Of a stretch of 64,000 bases of DNA, positions 43,901 to 52,031 are shown one piece after another. The notes under the pieces are model-generated. The model saw only the letters and a list, made by a program, of their open reading frames with translations, did not search any database and was not told the origin of the DNA. How positions within the stretch are numbered: the first letter of the stretch is position 1; each line of letters begins with the position of its first letter. The translations under genes were made by a program, and so were the position numbers. The DNA is from an uncultured Collinsella sp. (GTDB lineage: Bacteria > Actinomycetota > Coriobacteriia > Coriobacteriales > Coriobacteriaceae), in contig UQHT01000010.1 in assembly GCA_900540875.1 (NCBI GenBank), positions 1 through 64,000 on the forward strand. Direction: 5' to 3'.

Positions 43901-44674
43901 GTCGCGACCGAGTTCGTGGCGCATCTCCATGTAGCGGTCGAAGGCCTGCTGCACCACGGCGTCGTCGATCGTCACGTCGTCCAGGACGGTGCCGAAGGTG
44001 GTGTGGCGGCAGTGATCGGACCAGTAGGTGTCGATCACGCGGATCTCGGTGATGGTGGGGTCGCGATCCTCATCGCGGAAGTACTGCTGGCAGAAGGCGA
44101 TGTCCGCCTCGTCCATGGCAAGGCCGCGCTCGGAAATAAAGGCGGCAAGGCCGGCTTCGTCGAGCTCGCGGAAACCGTCGAGCACCTCGACGGGCTGGGG
44201 CTCGGGGGTCTCCATGTACAGCGTCTCGGGCAGGTCGAGCGAGGCGATGCGCGCCTCGACGGGGTTCACCACGTAGTGCTTGATGGCATCAATGGCGGCC
44301 TCGTCCAGAGCGCCCGAGATCATATAGACCTTGGCGGAGCGCACGGCGGGGCGCTCGCCCTGGCTGATGAGCTGCACGCACTCGCTGGCGGAGTCGGCGC
44401 GCTGGTCAAACTGGCCAGGCAGGAATTCGACGGCAAAGACGGCGCCATCGCTTGCGGGGAGCTCGTCGTAGGTCACATCGACCTGGGGCTCGCTAAAGAC
44501 GGTCGGCACGCAGGACCGGAAAAGCTCCTTGTCGATGCCCTCGACGTCGTAGCGGTTGATAATCCTCAGGGCCTCGATGCCCTTGATGCCGAGAATTTCG
44601 GTCAGCTCGCCCTTGAGCTGCTGAGCCTCGACGTCGAACCCGGGTTTCTTCTCCACGTAGATACGAGAGACCAT
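40928..44674 (-). CDS. purL: Phosphoribosylformylglycinamidine synthase, single-chain (PurL-PurQ)
   Basis: A 1248-residue enzyme for step four of purine synthesis (FGAR + glutamine + ATP to FGAM). TYWSDHCRHTTF is the PurL catalytic histidine region; NETHNHPTEIEPFGGAATCVGG and GGRTGRDGIGGATGSS are the nucleotide motifs. The C-terminal ~260 residues are a PurQ-type amidotransferase with PGNNCEYD and the nucleophile in GICNGFQALIKLG. The length is close to that of the large fused enzyme. ATG 44674 follows an AGGAAGGCAGGA region; the frame continues to 44782 without family character. Confidence 0.95.
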   Translation of the reverse strand: MVSRIYVEKKPGFDVEAQQLKGELTEILGIKGIEALRIINRYDVEGIDKELFRSCVPTVFSEPQVDVTYDELPASDGAVFAVEFLPGQFDQRADSASECVQLISQGERPAVRSAKVYMISGALDEAAIDAIKHYVVNPVEARIASLDLPETLYMETPEPQPVEVLDGFRELDEAGLAAFISERGLAMDEADIAFCQQYFRDEDRDPTITEIRVIDTYWSDHCRHTTFGTVLDDVTIDDAVVQQAFDRYMEMRHELGRDTKPVCLMDMGTIGAKYLKKTGVMTDVDESEEINACTVKVKVDVDGEDQDWLFLFKNETHNHPTEIEPFGGAATCVGGAIRDPLSGRSYVYQAMRVTGAGDPTVPVSETLEGKLPQRKLVTTAAAGYSSYGNQIGLATGQVNELYHPGYVAKRMEVGAVVGATPANHVRRECPAPTDKIILLGGRTGRDGIGGATGSSKTQNTESIETSGAEVQKGNAPVERKLQRLFRRGDACRLIKRCNDFGAGGVSVAVGELADGLYVDLDTVTKKYDGLDGTELAISESQERMACAVADGDVEEFMGYAAEENLEATVIAEVTAEPRMRMAWNGVAIVDLSREFLNSNGAPKHQVVHVCARSVWQPSWAGTTLAERMTSLVTDLNVASNKGLSERFDSTIGAATVLMPFGGKTQLTPSSAMVAKFPVDGETTTASAMAWGFNPYLMEADQFAGAYLSVVESIAKLVAAGFEHKRTYLSFQEYFERLRTEAERWGKPMAAVLGALMAQVDLGAGAIGGKDSMSGSFEDEAGELNVPPTLISFAVAVGKAARAVSPEFKGLTHRVVRIAPATYGEDYRPDAQQLLAAFDAVEALTATGNALAISTPGYGCGAESLFKMCVGNQIGIELAEDVDVESLFTPLYGSFIVELAEDAELPEVADGVVVEPLGTTVEGYVIDTGSEVIELSELQEAWESGIEGVFTYRSAGETPEVETIDFRAKDIHVYGGAKIARPRVIIPVFPGNNCEYDSARAFRAAGAEADTFVINNLTPEAVAESTHELARRIRASQIVMIPGGFSGGDEPDGSAKFITAFFRAPEVTEAVRDLLKARDGLMLGICNGFQALIKLGLVPYGDIVDATSDAPTLTFNTIGRHQSRLVRTRISSNLSPWLSQCSLDDPYTVAISHGEGRFVANDEVLAQLIANGQVATQYVGEDGKPSMDLSVNPNGSALAIEGITSPDGRVLGKMGHAERRGDNLYRNVPEHVPGDKFMPIFESGVAYFA

Positions 44675-44858
44675 TGGTTCCTGCCTTCCTGATCGGTTGG
44701 GCGTACGGTGCGGTATGCGGCAGCGGTCGGTTTGCGGGGCGGGCCTCGCGGTCGCCTTGAGCCGCATACTTTTAAACCTCACTATGATACGACAGCTCGT
44801 GGCGCGTTGAGGACGGCGAGGGTGCTACAGTGGAGCGCAAACAAGAGAAAGGCATCAC
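44675..44858. other. Divergent promoter region between purL and the antiporter gene
   Basis: This 184 bp gap should contain both promoters. AT-rich sequence occurs at about 44765-44795 (ACTTTTAAACCTCACTATGATA), but I cannot assign boxes with confidence. I see no purine riboswitch. Confidence 0.4.
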
Positions 44859-46421
44859 ATGGCATTTGTTTCGCTCGCCATCATCGCACTCGTGGCCTTT
44901 GCAAGCCCCTTCATCGCCTCGGCGATTCCCGGAAAACCCGTTCCCGAGACGGTCTTTTTGCTCGTGTTTGGCGCGGTGCTGGGACCTCATATGCTCGGCA
45001 TTATCCATGTGGATGCCGAGGTCTCGCTCGTGTCCGAGCTCGGCCTGGCCTTTTTGTTCCTGCTTGCCGGCTTTGAGATCGATCCCAAGAACATCACGGG
45101 CATCGAGGGGCGTTACGGCATGGCGACGTGGGTCGTTACGTTTGGCATCGCCTGGCTTGCCGTGCGCTTTACCCCGTGGTTTTCGGTCAGTCATTTTGAT
45201 GGCATCGCCGTGACGCTGGCGTTGACCTCGACGGCGCTTGGGGCGCTCATGCCCATCTTGCGCGAGCGGTCGCTTGCTGGGACGCGCGTCGGCGATTCGA
45301 TTCTTGCCTATGGTACGTGGGGCGAGCTCGGGCCCGTGCTCGCCATGTCGGTGCTGCTGTCTGCCCGTACGGGTGTCGAGACGCTGTTGATCTTGGGGCT
45401 GTTCGCCGTGGTGTGCGTGCTGCTTGCCGTGGTCCCCAGTCGCTCCAAGCGTATTGGCAGCCGCTTCTTTGCCTTTATTCAGGAGCGCGCCGATACGACT
45501 TCTCAGACGTTCGTGCGCCTCACAGTGCTCATCCTGGTCACGCTCGTGGCGTTTTCCGCCATTTTTAGCCTCGATATCGTGTTGGGCGCTTTTGCCGCGG
45601 GCTTTGTCCTGCGCTATATCATCCCCGAGGGCAACCATACGCTCGAGCTTAAACTCGATGGCCTTGCCTATGGCTTTTTGATCCCGGTGTTCTTTACCGT
45701 GTCGGGTGCCAAGATCGACCTGACTGCTGTAGCATCGCGCCCCGGCTTGCTCGTGGGCTTTATCGTGGCGTTGCTGGTTATCCGCGCCGTGCCCATTCTT
45801 ATTTCCATGAGCATTTGTCCTGCGACGCGCGATGTGTCGGCGTATGGCCGCATTACCGTGGCCCTGTACTGCACCACGGCGCTGCCGATTATCGTCGCCG
45901 TGACGAGCGTCGCTGTCAACGCCGGCGCATTATCACAGGGCGTCGCTTCGGTTATGGTGGCGGCCGGCGCCATCACGGTGTTCCTGATGCCACTGCTCGC
46001 GCAGCTCTTCTACCGCGTGGTCGATGCCGCGCCGGTTGCCGCCGTGGCAGAGGTTGCCGAGCATCCATCCGATACGCTCGACATCTTGCGCGCCCACCAC
46101 GACCTAGCGAGCTTGCTCGCGCGCGAGCACGAGCTGCTGACCTCGCATGGCCATGGTCGCGTATTCGAGGGCCTGCCTACGCTCGATACGATTGCCGAGC
46201 GTCTTTCCGCCGAGGCAGCGAGCGGCCACATCGATGCCCGCATCGTGGACGCGGCGCACCTGCTTGCCGATAAGACCTATGGAGACGAGGTCGACCCGTC
46301 CGAGCTGACTCCGCGTGAGCGCCGCCGCCTGGAGCGCGCCAAGCTCGCTGTGCGCGAATACCGCCGCCGCATGCTGGAGCTCTATGCGCGCGAAGAAGCC
46401 GAAGACGACGACGGTAAGTAG
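44859..46421 (+). CDS. CPA2-family cation:proton antiporter
   Basis: A 520-residue protein with about twelve membrane helices (residues 1-385) of the KefB/Na+-H+ exchanger type: PETVFLLVFGAVLGPHMLG, LGLAFLFLLAGFEIDP, LTSTALGALMPILRE and SLDIVLGAFAAGFVLRY. A soluble C-terminal tail of about 120 residues lacks a TrkA-N nucleotide-binding domain and ends with a basic/acidic helix. The transported ion (Na+ or K+) is unknown. AAAGG precedes the ATG. The 3' untranslated region contains a regular repeat array. Confidence 0.87.
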   Translation: MAFVSLAIIALVAFASPFIASAIPGKPVPETVFLLVFGAVLGPHMLGIIHVDAEVSLVSELGLAFLFLLAGFEIDPKNITGIEGRYGMATWVVTFGIAWLAVRFTPWFSVSHFDGIAVTLALTSTALGALMPILRERSLAGTRVGDSILAYGTWGELGPVLAMSVLLSARTGVETLLILGLFAVVCVLLAVVPSRSKRIGSRFFAFIQERADTTSQTFVRLTVLILVTLVAFSAIFSLDIVLGAFAAGFVLRYIIPEGNHTLELKLDGLAYGFLIPVFFTVSGAKIDLTAVASRPGLLVGFIVALLVIRAVPILISMSICPATRDVSAYGRITVALYCTTALPIIVAVTSVAVNAGALSQGVASVMVAAGAITVFLMPLLAQLFYRVVDAAPVAAVAEVAEHPSDTLDILRAHHDLASLLAREHELLTSHGHGRVFEGLPTLDTIAERLSAEAASGHIDARIVDAAHLLADKTYGDEVDPSELTPRERRRLERAKLAVREYRRRMLELYAREEAEDDDGK

Positions 46422-46435
46422 TCGATACTTTCTCG

Positions 46436-46607
46436 GGGAAGCCGCGTCCCGCTTTGAAGGCTCGGAACGGGATGTGGTTTCCGAAACGGGGGCCGTTGGG
46501 AAGCTGTGTCCCGGAATGGGCACTCAGGGTGGGATGCAGTTTCCGCAAGGAGGTCCTGGGGGAAACCGTGCCCCGTTCTGATCCGAAATACTGGGACATA
46601 GTTTCCC
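46436..46607 (+). repeat. Array of three 62 bp hairpin-forming units
   Basis: Six 15-mers of type GGGA-N7-TCCC (the last four bases vary to TCCG or CCCC) begin at 46436, 46469, 46498, 46531, 46560 and 46593, with alternating orientation and strictly alternating 33 and 29 bp spacing. Each pair can form a hairpin with 15 bp arms and an 18-base loop, separated by 14-base linkers. Arms are conserved and loops and linkers differ. Most arm mismatches become G-U pairs in plus-strand RNA. Confidence 0.85.
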
Positions 46608-46621
46608 TTTCATAACAGGAG

Positions 46622-46663
46622 AAGGCGCGCTGTCTGCAGTTGATTCAGACGGCGCGCCTTTTT
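46622..46663 (+). terminator. Terminator of the antiporter transcript
   Basis: AAGGCGCGC and GGCGCGCCTT pair outside, GTCTG and CAGAC inside, followed by T5. The 62 bp array thus lies within the antiporter's 3' untranslated region. Confidence 0.85.
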
Positions 46664-46705
46664 GGTTGAGCTATGTTGAAGCTTGAAGCCAAAGCTTGTG
46701 GCTCC

Positions 46706-47455
46706 TTAGGAGCGGGCGGCTCCGTCGACGGGGAGCACGGCGCCCGTGACATAGGAGGACATGTCGCTCGCCAGGAAAACAAAGGCGTTGGCGACATCCT
46801 CGGGCTCGCCCATGCGACCCAGCGGAATGGTGGCGATGATGGGCTTGATGACCTCTTCGGGCAGGTTGGCGACCATGTCGGTCTTAGTCACGCCGGGGGC
46901 GACGGCGTTGACGCGGATGCCCATGGGAGCGAGCTCGCGCGAGAGCGACTGGACCATACCGTTGACGGCAAACTTGGACGTGGGGTAACCGACGCCGGAG
47001 GGCTGGCCGTACTTGGCGACCATCGAGCTTGTGGTAGTGATGGTGCCGCCGTGGCCGGCCTCGGTCATGATCTTGGCGGCAGCCTGGTGGCCATTAAAGA
47101 CGGCGACGACGTTGAGGTCCATAACTTTGGCGAACTCCTCGGCCGTGTAGTCCAAGAGGGGTGAACGCTGGGAGATACCGGCATTGTTGACGACCGTGTC
47201 CAAGCCGCCCATGTCGGCTGCAGTCTGCGTAAAGGCCTCAGTCACGGCCTCGAGCGAGGTGAGATCGCAGGAGCGACCCCAGACCTTGGCGTCGGGATAG
47301 GCGGCTGTCAGCTTCTCAACGGCCGTGTCGGCAGTCTCCTGGCGCGAGCCAAAGACGGTGACGGCAGCGCCTTCCTCGATAAAACGGCAGGCGATGGCAT
47401 AGCCGATACCGCGTGTGCCTCCGGTGATGATTGCTTTCTTGCCCTCGAGCAACAT
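46706..47455 (-). CDS. Short-chain dehydrogenase/reductase (FabG-like)
   Basis: A 249-residue Rossmann oxidoreductase. IITGGTRGIGYAIA is the cofactor loop, VVNNAGISQRSP the structural motif, TTTSSMVAKYG the serine strand and YPTSK the catalytic Tyr-x3-Lys. The C-terminal MGEPEDVANAFVFLASDMSSYVTGAVLPVDGA is typical of FabG-type reductases, but no fatty acid genes are adjacent, so another alcohol or ketone substrate is possible. GAGGAAG precedes ATG 47455. Confidence 0.88.
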   Translation of the reverse strand: MLLEGKKAIITGGTRGIGYAIACRFIEEGAAVTVFGSRQETADTAVEKLTAAYPDAKVWGRSCDLTSLEAVTEAFTQTAADMGGLDTVVNNAGISQRSPLLDYTAEEFAKVMDLNVVAVFNGHQAAAKIMTEAGHGGTITTTSSMVAKYGQPSGVGYPTSKFAVNGMVQSLSRELAPMGIRVNAVAPGVTKTDMVANLPEEVIKPIIATIPLGRMGEPEDVANAFVFLASDMSSYVTGAVLPVDGAARS

Positions 47456-47608
47456 AGTGCTTCCTCTCATCGCGGGCGGACATTCGCAGCACAGCGTAGC
47501 GGTAGCCGGAATCGGCCGCGTTTGCATATCGGTGAACGGTAGCCCGCGTTACCGATGAACGGCTCGTGCAAATGCCGCTTTGCCGCTGTGCTTAGAAGCC
47601 GGATAGAA

Positions 47609-47640
47609 AAGGGCTCCCGTCCCACATAGGACGGGAGCCC
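47609..47640 (-). terminator. Terminator of hom
   Basis: GGGCTCCCGTCC and GGACGGGAGCCC form a perfect 12 bp stem; the minus strand continues with TTTTC. Confidence 0.88.
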
Positions 47641-47672
47641 CCCGAGGCGCGTATTGTTAAGCGGGTGTTGGA

Positions 47673-49016
47673 CTAGTTGGCCATAACGCCTTCGGTCCAG
47701 GCCTCGACGTCCTCGATACGCAGGACGTTGGCGACCTCGGCCACGCAGTCGACGCTGGCAAGCTCGGCGGCGGCAGCCTGGACGTCCTTCTCGAGCGCGC
47801 GGTGCGTCAGGAAGATGACCGAGCAGGCATCGCTGACGCCCGACTTGCCGTCCTCGACCTGGTTGATGAGCGAGATCGAGATGTTGTGCTTGGCAAAGAT
47901 GTCGACCGTCTCGGACAGGGCGCCCACGCGGTCGGCGACCTTCAGGCGCACATAGTACTTGGTCTGGAGCTCGTCCATGGGCTTAAAGGCGAGGTTGTGG
48001 CCATAGGGCTCAATCTCGGGCAGCGGAGCCACACCGCGGCTGATCTGCTCGGAGAGCGACAGGATGTCGCCCACGACGGCACTCGCGGTGGGGAAGGAGC
48101 CTGCGCCGGCACCGTAGAACATGGTCTCGCCCACGGCGTCGCCCACCACGTAGACGGCATTCATGGCGCCGTTGACCTTGGCGAGCATATGGTCTGCCGG
48201 GATGAGCGTGGGGTGCACGCGAACGTCGACGCCGGCGTCGGTGTTGCGTGCGATGCCCAGCAGCTTGATGGTGTAGCCGAGCTCGCGGGCCTGGGCAATG
48301 TCCTCGGCGCCGATGGTACGGATACCCTGCTGGTAGACATCGTCGGTGGTCACGCGGGTGCCAAAGCCGATGGAAGCGAGGATTGCCGTCTTGCTGGCGG
48401 CGTCGAAGCCGTCGACGTCGGCGGACGGGTCGGCCTCGGCATAGCCCTTTGCCTGGGCGTCGGCGAGCACGTCAGCGTAATCGGCGCCCTCGGCGTCCAT
48501 GCGCGACAGGATGTAGTTGGTGGTGCCGTTGAGAATGCCAGCGATGGTCAGGATCTTGTTGCCCACCAGGTCGTGCTCAAGCGTGCTCACGATGGGGATG
48601 CCACCGCCGCAGCTGGCCTCGCACTTAATCTGCACGCCGCACGCGCGCGCCTTCTCGGCGAGCGTCTCGACATGACGGCCCAGCAGGGCCTTGTTGGCAG
48701 AGACGACGTGCTTGCCGTTCTCGAAGGCGGTGGTGAAGATTTCGGTCGCGGGGTGCTCGCCGCCGATGAGCTCGACGACGATATCGACGGCGGGGTCGGT
48801 GACGACGTCATGCCAGTCGCTCGTAAAGGCCTCGCGCTCAATGCCTGCCGCCTCGGCCTGCTCCCAAGCAAGCGCGCAGGCGCGGGTCAGCTTAAGGTCG
48901 ATGCCGTAGGCGGCCAGGTACTCATCGTGGTGGCTCTTGATCAGACGGGCCACGCCGCCGCCGACGGTTCCCAGACCGATGAGGCCGACGTTCACGGTGC
49001 GCAGGGGTTCGCTCAT
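47673..49016 (-). CDS. hom: Homoserine dehydrogenase with C-terminal ACT domain
   Basis: A 447-residue enzyme that reduces aspartate semialdehyde to homoserine for threonine and methionine synthesis. VGLIGLGTVGGGVARLI binds NAD(P), VVSANKALL and CEASCGGGIPIVSTL carry conserved active-site residues, GILNGTTNYIL follows, and FAKHNISISLINQVEDGKSGVSDACSVIFLTH is an ACT domain for feedback control, usually by threonine. The gene is monocistronic with its own terminator. Confidence 0.95.
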   Translation of the reverse strand: MSEPLRTVNVGLIGLGTVGGGVARLIKSHHDEYLAAYGIDLKLTRACALAWEQAEAAGIEREAFTSDWHDVVTDPAVDIVVELIGGEHPATEIFTTAFENGKHVVSANKALLGRHVETLAEKARACGVQIKCEASCGGGIPIVSTLEHDLVGNKILTIAGILNGTTNYILSRMDAEGADYADVLADAQAKGYAEADPSADVDGFDAASKTAILASIGFGTRVTTDDVYQQGIRTIGAEDIAQARELGYTIKLLGIARNTDAGVDVRVHPTLIPADHMLAKVNGAMNAVYVVGDAVGETMFYGAGAGSFPTASAVVGDILSLSEQISRGVAPLPEIEPYGHNLAFKPMDELQTKYYVRLKVADRVGALSETVDIFAKHNISISLINQVEDGKSGVSDACSVIFLTHRALEKDVQAAAAELASVDCVAEVANVLRIEDVEAWTEGVMAN

Positions 49017-49266
49017 AGATAGCTCCTTCGTGCATCTTATGGATGGATTAACTGCTTAAAGGTTGAGTGCATTCTAGCGTGAAGTGCAGGCGCGTGCTTG
49101 CCTGGCAGCGGGAGCAGCACAAAACGCCACCCCCGAAACGCTGCGGAAACATTGGAAACACACTCGCTACAAACGAACTTCCGTAACAAACTGTCAACGT
49201 TTGCACCATAAGGTTTGCCCTGTACCGCAAGACGGCCGCACCGCGGCCAGCGAAAAGGGGGACACC
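49017..49266. other. Divergent intergenic region before the liv operon
   Basis: This 250 bp gap holds the promoters for hom (minus) and the first binding-protein gene (plus). CAAAC-N7-GTTTG (about 49187-49203) is a small palindrome. I find no RNA gene or riboswitch. Confidence 0.35.
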
Positions 49267-50433
49267 ATGTTTAGCATCAACAGCACGCTCAGCCGTAGGA
49301 ACTTTCTCGCCGGTGCCGCGGCGCTCGGTAGCACCGCGGCACTCGCTGGTTGCTCGTCGGGTGGCTCGGACGGCGGCCCCACCGATGACGGCAAGACCTT
49401 CAAGATCGGTGTCATCGGCCCTCTGACCGGCGCCGCGGCAACCTATGGCGTTTCGGCCGAGAAGGGTGCCAAGCTTGCCGCCAAGGATTTTTCGACCAAG
49501 GACCTCAAGCTCTCGCTTAAGTCTGAGGATGACGTCGCTGACGGCGAGAAGGCCATCAACGCCTTCAATACCTTGTGCGACTGGGGCATGCAGGCGCTCG
49601 TCGGCCCCGTCACCACCGGTGCCGCCGTCGCTGTCTCTGGCGAGATCGCCGACGATATGCTCATGGTCACGCCTTCGGCCTCGTCGCTCGACGTTACCAA
49701 GGATAAGACCACGGTTTTCCAGGTTTGCTTCACCGATCCCACCATGGGCGCCAGCGCCGCGAAGTTCTTGGCCGAGAAGTACGCGGATGCCAAGATCGCC
49801 CTGTTCTACAACTCCGGCGATACGTATAGCTCGGGCGTTGCCGACGCTTTTGCCGAGCAGGCCAAGGCGTCCAAGCTCGATGTCGTCGATACCGAGACCT
49901 TTAAGGACGACTCTTCCACGAGCTTTACCAACCAGCTCACCAAGGCCAAGGAGGCCGGCGCCACGCTTATCTTTGCTCCGATCTATTACACGCCGGCGTC
50001 CGTTTTGCTCAAGAACGCCAAGGACATGGGATACGACATGACGCTTATGGGCACCGACGGCATGGACGGCCTGCTCTCCGTTGAGGGCTTCGATACCTCT
50101 CTTGCCGAGGGCGTGCTGCTCATGACCCCGTTCTCTGCTGACGATGAGAAGAACGCCGACTTCGTCAAGGCCTATAAGGACGCCTACGACGAGACGCCCA
50201 ATCAGTTTGCCGCCGATGCCTATGACTGCGTCCATGCGATTGCCGAGGCTATCGATAAAGCGGGCATCGACATTACGGCTGACGGTGCCGATATTGCCGA
50301 CGACCTTGCCCACGCCATGCGCAAGATCAAGATCGAGGGCCTGACGGGCGAGCTGACGTGGAACGACAAGGGCCAGGTCGAAAAGCCCGCCACAGCCTAT
50401 GTGATTCAGGACGGCAAGTACATCGCCGCCTAA
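49267..50433 (+). CDS. Branched-chain amino acid ABC transporter, substrate-binding lipoprotein (first copy)
   Basis: A 388-residue exported lipoprotein. The signal SRRNFLAGAAALGSTAALAGC has a twin-arginine-like SRRNF and a lipobox LAGC, so it may use the Tat route. The mature chain is a LivJ-type periplasmic binding fold (KIGVIGPLTGAAATYG, ADGEKAINAFNTLCDWGMQALVGPVTTGAAVAV, LFYNSGDTYSSGVADAF). ATG 49267 is preceded by GGGGG. It is the first of two tandem paralogues encoded before the permeases, both sharing long identical stretches, so ligand ranges may differ. Confidence 0.92.
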   Translation: MFSINSTLSRRNFLAGAAALGSTAALAGCSSGGSDGGPTDDGKTFKIGVIGPLTGAAATYGVSAEKGAKLAAKDFSTKDLKLSLKSEDDVADGEKAINAFNTLCDWGMQALVGPVTTGAAVAVSGEIADDMLMVTPSASSLDVTKDKTTVFQVCFTDPTMGASAAKFLAEKYADAKIALFYNSGDTYSSGVADAFAEQAKASKLDVVDTETFKDDSSTSFTNQLTKAKEAGATLIFAPIYYTPASVLLKNAKDMGYDMTLMGTDGMDGLLSVEGFDTSLAEGVLLMTPFSADDEKNADFVKAYKDAYDETPNQFAADAYDCVHAIAEAIDKAGIDITADGADIADDLAHAMRKIKIEGLTGELTWNDKGQVEKPATAYVIQDGKYIAA

Positions 50434-50704
50434 GTGCGCATAAAGCGCGACCGGTGAGGCCGTTTTATTCAGGGCAGGGACGCCTGTAACAGAACGGAAA
50501 CATTACTTTCACACAATAAAGTGGCATTACTGCATAAAGTAATAGAAATACGCAGAATTATGGATAAACGAACAAATCCAAAGAAAAGTTGAAATAATCG
50601 CCACTTTCCTTAACTAAAGCGTCTAGTATTTTGCGAACGCCGAACACGGCGAAGGATGGCCTGTCGGGTAACCGAAACCCGACGAGATTTGAGAGGAGAG
50701 CCGC
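50434..50704. other. Intergenic region between the two binding-protein genes
   Basis: A 271 bp AT-rich gap, likely to carry its own promoter: TAGTAT near 50620 could be a -10. ATTACT (50526-50531) and AGTAAT (50538-50543) form a palindrome, and another ATTACTT occurs at 50502, suggesting an operator cluster. No strong terminator follows the first binding-protein gene. Confidence 0.5.
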
Positions 50705-51892
50705 ATGTCGAGCCTCACCGGTAAGTCATTGAACCCTGTTATGAATCGCAGGAGCGTTATCGCGAGCGCAGCAGGTCTGGGGGCGATGTCCATTCTAGCT
50801 GGCTGCTCCTCCAACGGCGGCGACAGCGGTTCCGCGTCGGGCGACGCTTCGTTTAAGATCGGCACCATCGGCCCGCTGACCGGCGCCAACGCGTCCTACG
50901 GCAAGTCCGTTACACAGGCTGTCGAGCTTGGCTGCAAGGATTTCTCGACTAAGGAGCTGCCGCTTGTCAGCAAGGCCGAGGACGACCAGGCGGACGGCGA
51001 GAAGGCCGTCAACGCCTTCAACACCCTGCTCGACTGGGGCATGCAGGCCCTCGTCGGTCCGACCACCACGGGTGCGTCGGTCGCCGTTGCCGCCGAGTGC
51101 GGCAACGACCCCGAGACGTTCATGATCACCCCGTCCGCGTCCTCCGAGGACGTTACCAAGGGCAAGGATTGCGTCTTCCAGGTTTGCTTTACCGACCCCA
51201 ACCAAGGTGTCAACGCTGCCAAGTTCCTGGCAGAGAAGTATGCGAACGAGAAGTTCGTGCTGTTCTATAACTCCGGCGACGCCTATTCTTCGGGCATCGC
51301 AGATTCCTTTAAGGCCCAGGCCGCTAAGTCTAAGCTTGAGATTGTCGACGAGGAGACCTTTAAGGACGACTCCGCCACGAGCTTTACCAACCAGCTGACC
51401 AAGGCCAAGCAGGCAGGCGCCACCATGATCTTTGCGCCGATCTACTACACGCCGGCGTCCGTCCTGCTCAAGAACGCCAAGGACATGGGCTACGACGTCA
51501 AGATGATGGGCTGCGACGGCATGGACGGCATCCTGGGCGTTGAGGGCTTCGACACCTCTCTTGCCGAGGGTCTGCTGCTCATGACCCCGTTCTCCGCCGA
51601 CGACGAGAAGAATGCCGACTTCGTCAACGCTTACAAGGATAAGTACGGCGATACCCCCGACCAGTTTGCCGCCGACGCCTACGACGGCGTGCATGCTGTG
51701 GTCGAGGCTCTTAAGGAGGCCGGCCTGGGCGTCGACGCCGACCCCACCGAGGTTGCCGAGAAGCTTCCCGAGGCTATGCTCAAGATTACTGTTGACGGCC
51801 TGACCGGCAAGCTCTCCTGGAACGACAAGGGTCAGGTCCAGAAGGACCCGACGGCGTACGTTATCACCGACGGCAAGTACGTACAGGCCTAA
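50705..51892 (+). CDS. Branched-chain amino acid ABC transporter, substrate-binding lipoprotein (second copy)
   Basis: A 395-residue paralogue of the preceding protein. Its signal (NRRSVIASAAGLGAMSILAGC) also pairs RR with a lipobox LAGC. The mature domain shares long blocks with the first copy (FAPIYYTPASVLLKNAKDMGYD, SLAEGLLLMTPFSADDEKNADF) but differs in the ligand-facing TTTGASVAVAAECGNDPETF segment. GAGAGGAG precedes the ATG. Three hairpins follow before the permease gene, so it is probably expressed at a higher level than the membrane subunits. Confidence 0.92.
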   Translation: MSSLTGKSLNPVMNRRSVIASAAGLGAMSILAGCSSNGGDSGSASGDASFKIGTIGPLTGANASYGKSVTQAVELGCKDFSTKELPLVSKAEDDQADGEKAVNAFNTLLDWGMQALVGPTTTGASVAVAAECGNDPETFMITPSASSEDVTKGKDCVFQVCFTDPNQGVNAAKFLAEKYANEKFVLFYNSGDAYSSGIADSFKAQAAKSKLEIVDEETFKDDSATSFTNQLTKAKQAGATMIFAPIYYTPASVLLKNAKDMGYDVKMMGCDGMDGILGVEGFDTSLAEGLLLMTPFSADDEKNADFVNAYKDKYGDTPDQFAADAYDGVHAVVEALKEAGLGVDADPTEVAEKLPEAMLKITVDGLTGKLSWNDKGQVQKDPTAYVITDGKYVQA

Positions 51893-51895
51893 TAG

Positions 51896-51919
51896 ACCGC
51901 CTTACATAGAGCGGTTTTG
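51896..51919 (+). terminator. Hairpin 1 after the second binding-protein gene
   Basis: ACCGC and GCGGT pair around a 10-base loop and are followed by TTTT. Probably a partial terminator. Confidence 0.6.
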
Positions 51920-51923
51920 ATCC

Positions 51924-51957
51924 CAAGCAGGGGAGGTTTTGGCCTTCCCTGCTTGCT
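51924..51957 (+). terminator. Hairpin 2 after the second binding-protein gene
   Basis: CAAGCAGGGGAGG and CCTTCCCTGCTTG pair at 12 of 13 positions around TTTTGG, but no T-run follows. It may protect the upstream mRNA from exonucleases. Confidence 0.65.
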
Positions 51958-51965
51958 TGGTATCT

Positions 51966-51985
51966 AGGGACAGTGTAACGTCCCT
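51966..51985 (+). repeat. Hairpin 3, AGGGAC palindrome
   Basis: AGGGAC and GTCCCT flank AGTGTAAC. It is one of the recurring GGGAC hairpins and lies about 45 bases before the permease start. Confidence 0.6.
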
Positions 51986-52031
51986 GTTTCATACATCAAC
52001 TGGAAACCTATTCGAAAGGGGGATGTGGAAC

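Noticed and set aside
40430..44692. A 1420-codon open frame antisense to purL, with smaller ones against livHM (52008-54284) and other genes
   Set aside because: They mirror real genes in high-GC DNA, where codon bias keeps the opposite strand open. Their translations are low-complexity (Gly/Ala/Asp/Leu-rich) without recognisable domains, while purL and livHM are complete with catalytic motifs.
46436..46607. CRISPR array
   Set aside because: The repeats are only 15 bp, alternate in orientation and number six, with 14 and 18 base gaps; no cas genes are present.
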